Assembly (NCBI GenBank): GCA_023213395.1
Contig: CM041465.1
Location: forward strand, 21,576,001 to 21,640,000
Direction: 5' to 3'
Length of the DNA: 64,000 nt
From: Cycas panzhihuaensis
Lineage: Eukaryota; Cycadophyta
In this document: in pieces, positions 37,861 through 48,476 of the stretch
Layout of the letters: each line of letters begins with the position of its first letter
Position numbering within the stretch: the stretch's first letter is position 1
Translations under genes and position numbers: made by a program
Notes under the pieces: generated by a model
Seen by the model: the letters and a program-made list of their open reading frames with translations, nothing else
Database searches by the model: none
Told to the model about the DNA's origin: nothing

Positions 37861-39689
37861 TCATATGTCTACATATGGTGAAAACTCCCTAAAGATCTAA
37901 AGCTTTCCTATCAAAATACATAATGTGTAAATCTCTTGGATGCCATGTCCTTAGGAAGTGTCATCCCCTCATTTGTCAAATCTCTCATTGGTAGACCACA
38001 TCCCTCCTATGCTTCTCCAATGTTATTGTGAGGTCCCTGCCTCACTCTCCTCATCCTTGGGTCTCCTCTGTGTTGTCATGGTCATGTGCATCCTGTTGCA
38101 TGATGACTTGGCTCCTATCTGGTTGACCAACTAGTCACACCAATCCTAGAGTTGATCCCTCTTAGATATGAGGTGGTCTCGCTCTTTCTCTACCATCTCT
38201 CCTTTAGTACGGTAACCTTGACTTGACTCCTAGTGTCACCCCTTTCTCCTCCTAGCTAGGCCTCTAACCCTCATATTTGGCCCTATAGAGCATCCCTCTT
38301 GACCACCAATTAGTCTCTCCACCTATATACCATCCTGGGCACCTTGTAGCTAGCTAACCCTCATGTGGAGCTCCTGGGACTCTGTTGCCTATATGTCTCT
38401 AGCCCAGATTAAAGGGGTGAATGATGTTATGTGTGGCCCCGTTGATCAAGACTCCCCACTCTCCATAATAGGAGGCTATCCCTGCTCATAGACCCATGGG
38501 AATAACTCACAAACTACTACCTCCAACAACCTTTCCATCTTAGCATCTCTTACCAAGCTATGCATATCATATTTCAGTCCAAGAGAGTATATAAAAGCAT
38601 TCAAAATAGAAGTATAATTATATAGAGAAGTAGTGAATGATTAAATAAAAGTTGGAGTCAAGGGAGAGTCTCACCTCTTAGGATGATTGGCTCCTCTACT
38701 TGGATGATCTCCTCCTCTATTGCAGCCCCCTCTACCACCACCTCTACCTCCTTAACCCCCAACACTACCTTCTCACTTACCTCATGGGTTATTAGGGCAT
38801 CTCTTTTATTTGCTCCCTTCTCTCCATGGATTTCTCGGTCTATCATGACTATTGTTGCCTTTGTCATAGCCACCATGTCCACAATTACTGCAAAAAATCT
38901 ACCTATATCTCCCTTTTCTCTTACCAGTCCTGGTGGTCCTCCCTCTCCTCTTGCTGGCCCAAATGGTCCTTCTCCATCTCCACCATCACCACCATCCTCA
39001 TCACCTCCCTTATCTGGCTCATCCCCCAACTCTCATCCCTCATCATCACTCTCCCAATGGATCTCTTGATATGGGTCCACTGTATAATCTATAAGGGTGA
39101 GGAGATCCAATGATGTGGATGCCATGAAATGCCTCACATGTACCTTATCCTTAATCCCCCTGAACCTAGTCTACCATTAGTGAATTGTCAAAGCCCTAAC
39201 TAATATGGAATGAGGTCCTCCTAGTGGTGCAACTACCCTAAAGTGATAAAAATAACTAGCATTAGAGTAGTGTGTAATATGAAAAGCCTTCACTCCTAGC
39301 TGCTCTGATCTGGTCTAGTTACACTACTATGTTGGCTACTATCAAAGCAGCCTAGTCAAACCTCTCCCTGGCCTTACACCATTTGATCATCACCATCTAG
39401 CCTTCAAGAATGTCTCTGTAGTTTTATTTTTGAGATATCCAAAATAGAATGACCAGTATGATGAGTTTCCTCACTTGAGGAACTCTAGAAAGTACCATAG
39501 TTTGAACTAATAGTCCTCATCGATCCCATCAGCTCCTCCCTAAAAATAATCTTACAGCCTCTTGTGAGTAGCATTAGTACTAGGTAGAGTGCCCAGAGAA
39601 GCTGGTGTACCTCCAATAGGCACCCCTAATATCCTTAAATATTCCCAAGTGTGATGGTGATGTCCCCCACTAGCGGAAGATGGAACACG
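37861..39689 (-). pseudogene. E2 antisense PMD-like gene with intron, truncated by Copia-2
   Basis: Minus-strand homologue of E4 48600-50297. Exon 1 is cut at 39689 by Copia-2, within the region that reads HVFHLPQGGDMTV in E4, so the start is missing from this window. It includes an acidic Gly/Asp-rich segment (39029-38658 open frame, DEDGGDGGDGEGPFGPA), as in E3 and E4. The intron is 38549-38674. Exon 2 continues to about 37861. It lies opposite to E2 gag and pol. Decay is heavy; the identification depends on alignment with E4 by eye. Confidence 0.55.
38549..38674 (-). other. Intron of the E2 antisense gene (126 bp)
   Basis: CTAAGAG|GTGAGACTCTCC at the 5' side and AGCTTGGTAAG|AGATGC at the 3' side on the minus strand. 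Same position as in E3 and E4; same length as in E3. Confidence 0.58.
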
Positions 39690-39982
39690 TGAAAAGGGTT
39701 AATGTCACAAGGTCATTACATTAGTTGATTATTTCTAAAAAGGGTCTTAATTAAACTTTAAATTAGTTAAGTGAAATACACTTTCATGTGCATTATATAT
39801 AATTTTATTTCACCTAACTCTAATTCTCTCTTTCTCAATATAAAAGTAAAAGCTCACTGGAGGAGGCTCATTCTTACCTCCCCATTTTGTGAGAGCTAGT
39901 TTCTTTCTCTCAAGTCTCTCTTGCTCCCATATTTACCTTTGTGTTTAGTGTATGGAGATGAAGGATAGATCCACTCTTTTCA
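39690..39982 (+). repeat. Copia-2 5' LTR
   Basis: About 280-293 bp. The end (TTTTCA at 39977-39982) is set by the primer-binding site that follows. The start is either TGAAAAGGG at 39690, where homology to the E2 gene stops, or TGTCACAAGG at 39703. The partner LTR is outside the window. Confidence 0.65.
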
Positions 39983-39998
39983 TGCGGTATTAGAGCTT
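39983..39998 (+). other. Copia-2 primer-binding site
   Basis: TGCGGTATTAGAGCTTGC resembles the TGGTATCAGAGC initiator Met-tRNA site with a C-to-T change. Confidence 0.75.
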
Positions 39999-40499
39999 GC
40001 TTCCTTCATATTCCTCACTTACACTTGTAATGGAGCCATCACTTCCTTCTTCCCCACAATCCATGTGGTAAAGGAGATTGTGAAAGTAGATTTAGAAATT
40101 TTTTTAAGTTATTATCATAGCATATTTTGTATTGTTTGCTTTCCCTTTCTCTTTTGTAGGTTTAGAAGCATAATATAAGGAGTTTTAAGGCCCAAGGATT
40201 CCAATCCTTTGGTGGCCATTTATGCTATCTCATTCTTCTTTTATTTTCCTTCTTTTTGTCCATTTAATAAGGGGAAATGCTGCCAAACTTTTTCTATCTT
40301 TTAGAAGAATGATTGTAAGGGGAGGTTCTACCTACCTTTTTTAAAGAATTTTGAGCTATTTAAAATATCCATTATTGTATTCTCTCACCTTGCCCATATT
40401 GGGATCCTGTTGATCAAAAAATGATAGAAATTTCATATGGTATCATGTGTTAATGAGATATTAGTAAGCTAAAACTTCTACAAAAGTAAAATTTTCTTG

Positions 40500-40850
40500 T
40501 TAAACTTCACAGGTTAGCAAACTCCTCTACAGAGCTCTAATTGACTTGATTCTAATTATCAAAGATAAGGCTCTAAGTCTATTTTCTATAATAAAAATTA
40601 TCACCAAATTTTGATGTCGTATGAGGAATTTATTGTTATTTTAGTGAACAACAGCTATTTTTAGTAAGAATTCTAGAAAAATATATTCTGCTAACTTTGT
40701 AGGGCTACCAAAAATTTTTCGTAACTCATTTGGACCTGATTCTACTTCTTGAAGATGAAGCTCTAAGTCTAGTTTGTAGTACAAAAATTGGCACTCCATT
40801 TTGCTATCGTGGGAGAAAGTTATTACTGATTTAGTAAAGACTTTTTTTTT
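40500..40850. repeat. Diverged direct repeat, period about 190 bp
   Basis: Two copies, each with a GATTCTA..AAGCTCTAAGTCTA-like core followed by ACAAAAATT and GAAAGTTATT-like segments. They are diverged by substitutions and small indels. Confidence 0.55.
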
Positions 40851-41712
40851 TGTATTTAAAAAAAGAAAAAAGAGAAGTGAAGAAATTTTCTTCCTTCTTT
40901 TTATAAGGCTTAAAATCCATTGTAAAAGTGAAAAAAAAAACACCTAGATTGGAGTAATATCTTGTGTCCTCACTCACTTATTAGCATTTCATTTTATCAC
41001 TCTAAAATCACTTAAAACAAGCACTCTAAAGATACTCCAATCAAGCACTCCAAGTAAGCATTATATTTTTAGTTAAATATACGTTTGATGCAATTAGACA
41101 ATGTTTTCACTCTTCCTAAAAGGAATGCATCACGTACACTATTTTCTGCCATATTGTGCCTATTCACACACTCGACAAGGTTGAGATACCTTGGTTGGTA
41201 GAATGTTATATCATAAACGATGTGTGGATTTCAAGTTAGGACTGGACTAAACTGGAATTTTGGTGAGGTTTGGTTAGCCATACCATTGTGCCTAAATTAG
41301 GGATCATCTTGATAACCAACTAAGAAAACTGAAACTTTAATATAAGATTAAAATATACCCAATCCAATATCCATCATAGCCATGGGTATGCATGTACCAC
41401 TCTTTAGAGGAGATATATAGCTTCTCATTGGTGAATTGGATGAGGATTGAGAGTACTTAGGCTCTGTTATGACTTGGATTTTATCACCAAGCACAATTGT
41501 GGGTATCGCGAGTAAAGACCAACTTAATTCTACTAGAAGCCTAGGCATCCCTTTAATAACCTCAACTATATATTGGACAAAAGTTAGATGTTATTGGGTT
41601 GATTACACATCCTACATTTAAGTTTCAAGTTGTGTACACCTGACGATATCAGCTTCTACATTAGCCTACAATCTTGTATATTGATCACTTATTTATAAAA
41701 AATGATCCATAG

Positions 41713-41910
41713 TCATAGTACTTCTCATATTCTTACCATATTAGGTTAATATTTGTCACAAGTGTTAGTGTTTAATTTTCATCATAGTGTTTTTCATATT
41801 CTTGTTATATCAGGTTAATATTTGCCATAAGTGTTAGTGGCTAATTTTCATCATAGTGCTTCGCATATTCCTATTACATTAAGTTAATATTTATCATAAG
41901 TATTAGTGAC
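41713..41910. repeat. Three 69-bp tandem units
   Basis: Units start TCATAGT at 41713, 41782 and 41851. Each contains CATATTC, AGGTTAATATTTG (or a close variant) and AAGTGTTAGTG. Confidence 0.85.
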
Positions 41911-42088
41911 TTTTCTCTACGTTGCTCCCTTCATCTTTGAGCAACTATTCTCACCTCTTCTTCCTTCTACCTCACTACTTTATTACATATTCCATTTGTA
42001 AATAGTGATTGGTCATCACTTTTATAGTCATTTATTCATTTCTTCCCTTCTTAAAAGACACTATATCTCCATAGTTCAAGCAAAATAT

Positions 42089-43060
42089 GAATTGCATTCT
42101 AAAAGGGAAAGAAAATTGGAACATGTGGTTGATGGGTGTCAAAAATGCTAGAAAGCATGAAGGTCTATAGAGAGATCACTTGAAACCAACACCATTTGTT
42201 CCAGCTATAACTACCTTAGTTTCTTCTAGATGAGGTGCTCCAATTTCTCCCACTGAAGTTGCAACTAAATGTCGATGGGAACTTGATTATGATAAAATCC
42301 GTGCAAGGATACTGCTTATCACTGATTATTCCTTATATAATCTCATTGATAAAATTATACATGATACAGCATGGAAAGTTCTTGAAGTTCTTAAGAAGAA
42401 TTTTGACACAAAATCATACTTAGAATTTGTTTACTTAGTGCTAAAGATGAATAAATTGAAAATGTAGAAAGAACACACAAATGAGATAATCAATCTCCTT
42501 CATCCAATCAAGCAAGCCATTAATAAAGACTTTAAAACTCAATGCATTACATAGACTTTCTTGATTCAGTTATGTCTCCATATCCCTGATTATAAAAATC
42601 TACTAGGAAGTCTTCAATCTAATGGTACTTTGAAGATCCTAAACTTTGAGGCTATTGCTAATAAGTTCATTGAATTTGATAAGACCTTTGATACCAACTT
42701 TTCCACTATATCAGATCCAGTTGATGTTGCTTTTGAAGTGGAAGAAGATCTTTGTTATACCAAAAATCAAGGTCAATACTCTCGCAGAGGTGGTAATTCC
42801 CATGGAAGAGGAAGAGGTAGACAACAAGGATAATGTCTTGTTGGTCAACAAGCTCCTTAACTCCAACAAAAATAGTCTCAAGGCCAAGGCCAAAATAATC
42901 AACCTAGATCTAGATCTAGTAATTAGAAATAATCTAACTAGCCCAATACTTCTTATGGGATTAGAAATCAAACAATTATATGCCAAAGGTGTAATAGAAA
43001 AGGACATTATACCAAAAAATTTAGAACTACCACCAATAAACTACCAAGTTATCAACAACA
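42089..43060 (+). pseudogene. Copia-2 Gag
   Basis: Begins near 42089 with MNCILKGKENWNMWLMGVKN, a copia Gag start (NW..W..K). Later blocks are the 42561-42833 frame (DYKNLLGSLQSNGTLKIL, FIEFDKTFDTNF, then an RGGNSHGRGRGRQQG basic tract) and a zinc knuckle CQRCNRKGHYTKKF near 42990, whose last Cys is Phe. Stops lie mostly at Gln codons. The overlapping frame 42646-43317 is a shadow. The lineage within copia was not resolved. Confidence 0.78.
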
Positions 43061-43841
43061 CAATGGTACACATAATGTTAATAATACTTCTTTTAAAGAT
43101 GCCTTTGGTGGAATACAATTTGCTCATGCACACCTTCAAAGAACTTAGACCACTTCATCAAATGATGTTGATAGATCCACTAAGTATATTGAGGCTCATT
43201 GTGGCTATGCTTATTCACTTTTGCCTTTACCACTTGGAGTTGCAAATAGTGCCACCTCAAATACTTCATCGTGGATCATGGATACTGGAGCAACATAACA
43301 CGTCTTGTCATCACTAGTTCTTTTAGGATTTTGACTCTAAAGTTTATGGTGTTGTACACATGGATGATAAATTATCTCAGCTAGTTGAAGGATATAGAAC
43401 AATTTGCCTAAAACTCCCAGGCCTTCTAAATTTTGCACTTGTTGATGTTTTATATATTCTTGCTCTGAAACAAAACCTTCTCTCCCTGTCTACCCTTGTC
43501 ACTCATGGATTTGATCTGAGTGTAACTGCAAATAATCAAACTCTCTATGTCATTTACACTCCTTCAAATGTTGTGGTTATGACTGGAATTCTTGATAGCA
43601 ATCTTTCTTTTCTAATTGGCTCATCATCCTCTGAAGCTAACTATGTTGATGATGACTCTGCTTTTACCATAACCCTGACTCCTCAAAAGTTATCTCAAGT
43701 AACCCTATGGTATGCTCGTATGGGCCATATGAAAAATTATTGTTTAAGAGAACTACATGCCACTCTTCTTGGTATGCCTAGGCTCTCCTCTAAGCCCTTC
43801 AAATATGAAGCATGTATCATTTCCAAATCTCAAAGACAACC
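43061..43841 (+). pseudogene. Copia-2 protease and pre-integrase domain
   Basis: Protease active site SSWIMDTGAT near 43275 (D-T-G-A), with a stop before HV. The 43360-43890 frame continues GLLNFALVDVLYILALKQNL, LLSLSTLVTHGFDLSV and the integrase zinc-finger region LWYARMGHMKNYCLRELHAT near 43710, then PFKYEACIISKSQRQ. The first His and one Cys of the H-H-C-C finger are Tyr. From 43842 the frame enters the E4 LTR, so its last 16 codons are not copia. Confidence 0.83.
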
Positions 43842-46477
43842 TGAAACGTGTCTACGGGGTGGTCTCCTATGTTTAGTAAGATGTAGCTAGCTAAGATGTA
43901 GTCGGGCTATGAGTGGGATCTAATGGCAAGAAAAACACCACGCAGGGCATCTGTGTGCCAGAGCGTGGATTCAGGACCTATAGATGGTGCTCAATTGCCT
44001 TCGGGCAATCTTAGGAGAGGGACACAAGGTGAGGCCTTAGGTCGTCCTAAAAGAAGAGGCCTTCCTACCCCTTGGATGGCCGGGAAGAGGAAGAGGGGTC
44101 CTAAAGAGTTGCGCCTTCTGAAGAGAGGGAGAAGGCAACATGTGGGTAAATGTATGTAGTATGGTATCCTACATGTGGGCTAGTTGGGGAAGTAAGAAAT
44201 GGATAACTCACATCCAAAGAAAACTACCTACACGTGATATAAACAACTATAAGCAAAAAAAGATGCATAAATGCAAGGATGAGTTCTTTTTCTCTTTTTC
44301 ATTTCCTATATATTTTAGCATGCAAACATATGCATGAAAGAAAAACACTACAGGAATGGACAAAAAAGAAGAAGAAGAATACCTAGAAACGTAGTGCAGT
44401 CAGAGTGTTGCGACCTTCAATTCTTTGCATGCTCTCCCACTCGAACTTATCACGTAGGTAAGAGACTAGCTAGTGACGGTTACTGTAAGCAGTCAAGGGG
44501 TTATCTTACATTCCCCAAATATGCAAAAGAAACAAAGCAAAGTAAGGACAACAAAAAGGAAATAAATAAATACTACTAACAAGAGGCTAACCTATCAATG
44601 AGTTCACCTCGTGTATATTTCTGTTACCGCAAAGCCTGCCAATCACAACATGAGAGTTTCTCCCTTTTGGAAGAGGGGATGCCAAATATACCTAATATAT
44701 GTATATGTAAATATAAAAAGCTGATATCAAATCAAGTCAAAGAAATGTTGCACACTACTCCAAAACTCTAAGCAAAACTCAACCAAGAAATAGCACCAAA
44801 TAGTATCCAAAATAAAGGAGTTAGCCTCGGAATGGCCAACTCACCTACAGGTATCTCCACGTAGCCTCAAGGGAAGGAAAAATAAAGTATACTAGCTATA
44901 TGAGATAGCAAGAAATAGAGGAAATAGACCAACAAAATGATATACAAGCACACCTAAGAGATGAAGTGCTATGAGCAGTAAATCGTCTAGTTGGGATGGG
45001 CTAAGGGTCATAGACCAACCGGGAAGGGTTTTGGGGCTTATTTGGTGCCTAAAACTAGCAAGTGCAAGTCTGAAACCAGTATGGCAAGGGGCTGCCAATG
45101 TTGTTTTAGATTTAGAAATAGGCTTTCAAAATCCCTGGCCCAACTCCAAGGGAGGTATTAGGTGAAAGAGGAAGGAAGGGAAGGGTTTGAACCCTTGGGA
45201 AGAAGTCCAATAAGGGGGAATAAGCTTGCCTTTCTCCCTTCATCCTTCCTTGTGTAACCCTCTTGCACAGCCACCTTGAAGTGGAGTTATAGGAGATGAG
45301 AGAGGGAGCACTATAAAATAGGGACAATGAATAAGTTCCTATAGGATGTAAAGCCAAGAGCAATAAAATAACTGAGAACTGTTTAAAAAAGGGGGAGAAA
45401 AGTATGAATCTTAGAGAAAACACTAGAGAGGTACCTTGTAGTAGGAAGCAGGAGCTTATTCCTACTAGGAATTAGGAGAAAAAACCTATGTTTGATAGGT
45501 TTTTCAGTCTGGCCTAAAGAAGAGGCAACCGTGGGAGCACAACTAAGATCTTGGAACCTTAGAGCTTGCTTTGAAGAGTTGTTGTGAGTATTCCTTTCTC
45601 CACTGTGTAAACCTACAAAGAGAGGGCCTAAGCTGCTAAAGTAAGGCCTGAGATGTAGCAGGTATCCCTATTAAAAGAGCACTAGAGCCAAAGAGCAGGT
45701 CTTCTAGTAGTCCTAGAGAGAGTTATAGTAGTGCAATCCAAAAGATGGATGAAGAAGAGACCCAAATGACTTATGTTTTGGGTTTTATATTCCCCTTAAC
45801 CCTAAACAAGAGTTTAGGGTTATGGGGAGATGAATAGGCTCAAATGCTATGTGGCAGTTCCTTGAAAAGAGCAGGAACTATGGCGACTATTTTTAAAAAA
45901 CAATTTCAAATAGTTGCACCATGGTAAACTTCGTTGTACCACAGTAAATATCATGGTACCACTAAGTTTATGGTGCTGTGGGTCTGCAAGCTAAAATTAG
46001 GGCAGAAATAGGGCCTAAAGCCACACAGAGGATATGTTGAGGCTAGAAAGGGTGGAAATTCCTACCTAGGTGGCTGACAGGTGGCCAGAAGAGAGGAACG
46101 GGTCTCCATGGGGGGTCCTATCATACATAGAAAGAGAATCAAAGTAGAGACAAGATGTTGTCATGGACAAGACGTAACCAACTGAGGTTCTCAAGGAGCT
46201 GTAGAGATGTTATGGGTAGTTGAGTGCCATATGGGGTGCATGACTTGCTAAGGAGTTCCCCCATAGTGGGCCGTCATAGGCTGAGTGGTGTGCGGCAGGC
46301 ACAAACAACATGATCAGGCAAGAAAGTAGTGCAATCACACAAATGATAGGTAAGCATGCATTAAGTAATACACTAAGCAACCTCGACCAAGCATAAGTGA
46401 GGATGGGAGTGAGAAACATATACCTAAGCTTACCTGAGTCGACTTATCCCAAATCCATTCCTGGTAGCCGAGAAACA
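43842..46477 (-). repeat. E4 3' LTR (2.6 kb)
   Basis: On the minus strand it starts TGTTTCTCGGCTACCAGG at 46477 and ends ACACGTTTCA at 43842. It contains exactly three 20-bp units (45921-45980), a perfect inverted telo-box pair AACCCTAAAC/GTTTAGGGTT (45798-45821) and AATATAAAACC (45781-45791, minus). Frames inside are shadows. Confidence 0.9.
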
Positions 46478-46492
46478 CTGCCCCCTTGGTAG
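46478..46492 (-). other. E4 polypurine tract
   Basis: CTACCAAGGGGGCAG on the minus strand ends directly at the TG of the 3' LTR. It is the expected primer for plus-strand DNA synthesis. E3 has AAGCGGGTAG at the same place. Confidence 0.75.
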
Positions 46493-46904
46493 CAGAGCCT
46501 CACCACTCAGAAGCATGGTATGATGGTGAATGCTGGCAACCAAAAACTATTAGTAGCACATACGTATATATATAAATAAATCATGAACAGTATATGGACC
46601 AAGGGTGTCGCTGAGTGTCATGGCAGAACGTGTGGATAAGGGAGACAGAGATGAGGACAACATAGGGGCTACCTATGTGTCATCTAACGTCAACCTGTAA
46701 ATGAAGAAAACAAAGGAGGGGGATGCCCCCATTGCTAAAATATAATGAGTGATGTGAGGGAACCCAATAGACTAAACAAGCAAACTAGAAGAAAGGCGAC
46801 CAGAGACTTGAGCAATGGGCTTACCAAGCAAGTCTCTCAAAGGTGGTTGCTAAGAAGAAGGAGGTGATGCTTAAGGATGAGGAGAATGAGGCCATCTGCC
46901 TCAA
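46493..46904 (-). other. E4 segment between aRNH and polypurine tract
   Basis: Noncoding as far as I can see. Homologous to E3 25850-26750 and E5 52830-53172. A short ACGTATATATATAAATAAA stretch (46562-46580) sits where E3 has its large microsatellite. Confidence 0.5.
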
Positions 46905-47763
46905 CATTGAGGGCCTAGGGAATATGGCAAATGTTGACAGACTGGAAGCAAGCCAGGAGAGCCCTGGCAGTTGAAGCGAGGGTTCTTAGGTGAGTGCATC
47001 ACACCTGGTAAACATGGGTGAGATGAGACACCACCACCTAAAGTCACAAAGCAAAATGATAGGTCCATGATGGAAATAGAGAGCATTAGTGAGAGCTTCG
47101 ATAAGAGCTATGTATTCGTCTTCATTATTGGTAGCCTCTGGGAGGAAGATCCTAGAGCATAGGAAATCATGTCTAGAGGGGCTACGAAGGATCCAAGTGG
47201 CAGCAGAAGGTCCAGGGTTACCGCAGCTTCCGTTGTTGGTAAAAATGTAGAGGGACATAAGTGACACAAAGTCCTGGCAATAATAAACAGTAATGGAGTG
47301 AAAGAGAGGCTCAAACAATGAGCAATAAGTGGCCATGAAGGGTAGGAGAACCTAGCAATAAGGCTACCTAAGGATGAGAGCAAATAGTCTGACCACTACC
47401 TGGGAGCGGGCAGAAAAAGACACCCTGGGGTACCAAAGGTTACTTTGAGAAGTAAAACATGCCCCCAGATGGGGGAGCATTCCCTTTGGAGACCCCAGGA
47501 GTAGAAAAGAGCTGCGAAAATGGGTCCAGGATGGCAAAACGAGCCAAACAAGTATAAACTTGGGTATGCACAGGAGTGGCATGCAAACGAGATGGAAGGG
47601 CCCTGTGAAAAGTACAATGATGAGGTGCCATAAATGCACTTACAAGAAAGAGTGAAAAGGGTTCCAAAGAAGTGCAACGGGAGACAAGGCTAGAAGACAA
47701 AGGTGATCAAGGAAATGGGATGGTCCAAATAGCTGTCACGAGAGAAAAAATGGAGACAGTGCC
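46905..47763 (-). pseudogene. E4 sense-strand archaeal-type RNase H (aRNH) gene
   Basis: On the same strand as E4 pol. The 47336-46986 frame reads SLYIFTNNGSCGNPGPSAAT, FLPEATNNEDEYIALIEAL and HHGPIILLCDF. This is a clear RNase H core with the Glu and third Asp kept and the first Asp changed to Asn. The N-terminal extension is in another frame (47700-47440; VYTCLARFAILDPFSQLF, VSKGNAPP), so there is a frameshift between them. E3 has the same protein in one frame. Such a domain would add RNase H activity for removing the RNA template; the N-terminal extension is unrecognised. Confidence 0.75.
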
Positions 47764-48476
47764 CGTCGGGGCCCCTGCCTATATAAGGAAATTCGATGGA
47801 AAATAGATTCATTTTCACCAGCTCTCGAGAGAAACCAGAGCCATTTCCTTACGCGGTGGAGCACCACCTGACTACGAAGGCACACAGAGGGAGATCAGAC
47901 CATTGGATCAGAGCATGGAGATAGTCACCGAGACCATCAGAGTGAGATGGCGATAGCCAGGCTGGATCCAGTGAGTAGATCCCATGAAACCCATCCCATT
48001 TTGAAGTTTTAATTTCTATGCTTTTTGTTGGTTTTCATGTAGCTTTTGTGCCCCATATAGGCAAATAGTGACCTCTTAGAGTCTGAATTAGACCCAAAAA
48101 GAGGGAGGACCTAGGCATTAGGTAGCTCGTCCCTGTGAGGGTTCCAGGGTCCACCCATAAGGATGTTTTTATTTTTGGGCGTAAAACCCCTTTGGGTGCC
48201 ATCTGCATCGCAGAAAGATCACAGTGCCATGATCTTTACCACGGGGCCCTGATCACCACAGAACCCGAGCTAAACTCTACAGCACCACAGAGTTTAGTGC
48301 GGTATGAAGGTAAACCTATAGAAAAAAGAAGATGGGCAGCCAAAAGGCCCCAAGTCTCAATCAGACAGAGCTGAGGGATAGTCAGAAGGGTAGAGAACTG
48401 ACATGAGCTTAATTTTGACTAGTTCTTGTGGTATTAACATGCTGTTATCGCGGTAGATAACCGCGAGAACATATGG
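47764..48476. promoter_or_regulatory. E4 divergent intergenic segment with palindromic TATA
   Basis: 713 bp between head-to-head aRNH (minus) and PMD-like (plus) genes. CCTATATAAGG (47778-47788) is an almost perfect palindrome and can act as a TATA box on either strand. 48215-48305 carries repeats such as TAAACTCTACAGCACCACAG and AGTTTAGTGCGGTATGA, akin to the 20-bp LTR units. A CGCGGTAGATAACCGCG hairpin is at 48450-48466, just before the PMD start. The frame 48135-48374 is not conserved. Confidence 0.55.

Larger units (their letters stand above)
39999..42088 (+). other. Copia-2 long A/T-rich leader with tandem repeats
   Basis: No supported gene. It holds two diverged direct repeats about 190 bp apart (anchors CTCTAAGTCT at 40571 and 40761), poly-A/T tracts (40840-40870) and three 69-bp units at 41713-41910. 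The small frames at 40641-40943 and 41348-41548 are on the wrong strand and unconserved. Confidence 0.6.
39690..43841 (+). mobile_element. Copia-2: Ty1/copia element, 5' part, truncated by E4
   Basis: Plus-strand copia element inserted in the E2 antisense gene. It has a short 5' LTR, primer-binding site, a 2-kb leader, gag, protease and the pre-integrase domain, then stops at 43841 where the E4 LTR begins. RT, RNase H and the 3' LTR should lie beyond E4, to the right of the window. Confidence 0.82.

Noticed and set aside
42646-43317. 223-codon ORF in Copia-2
   Set aside because: It is out of frame with the zinc knuckle and protease motifs; the true Gag frame has stops at Gln codons.
46478-46501. 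TTGGTAGCAGAGCC on the plus strand next to the E4 LTR, resembling an initiator Met-tRNA primer-binding site
   Set aside because: E4 pol and aRNH read on the minus strand, so this is the 3' LTR side. Its complement is a good polypurine tract, and the true primer-binding sites of the family are the GGCGACCAT type at the other LTR end.
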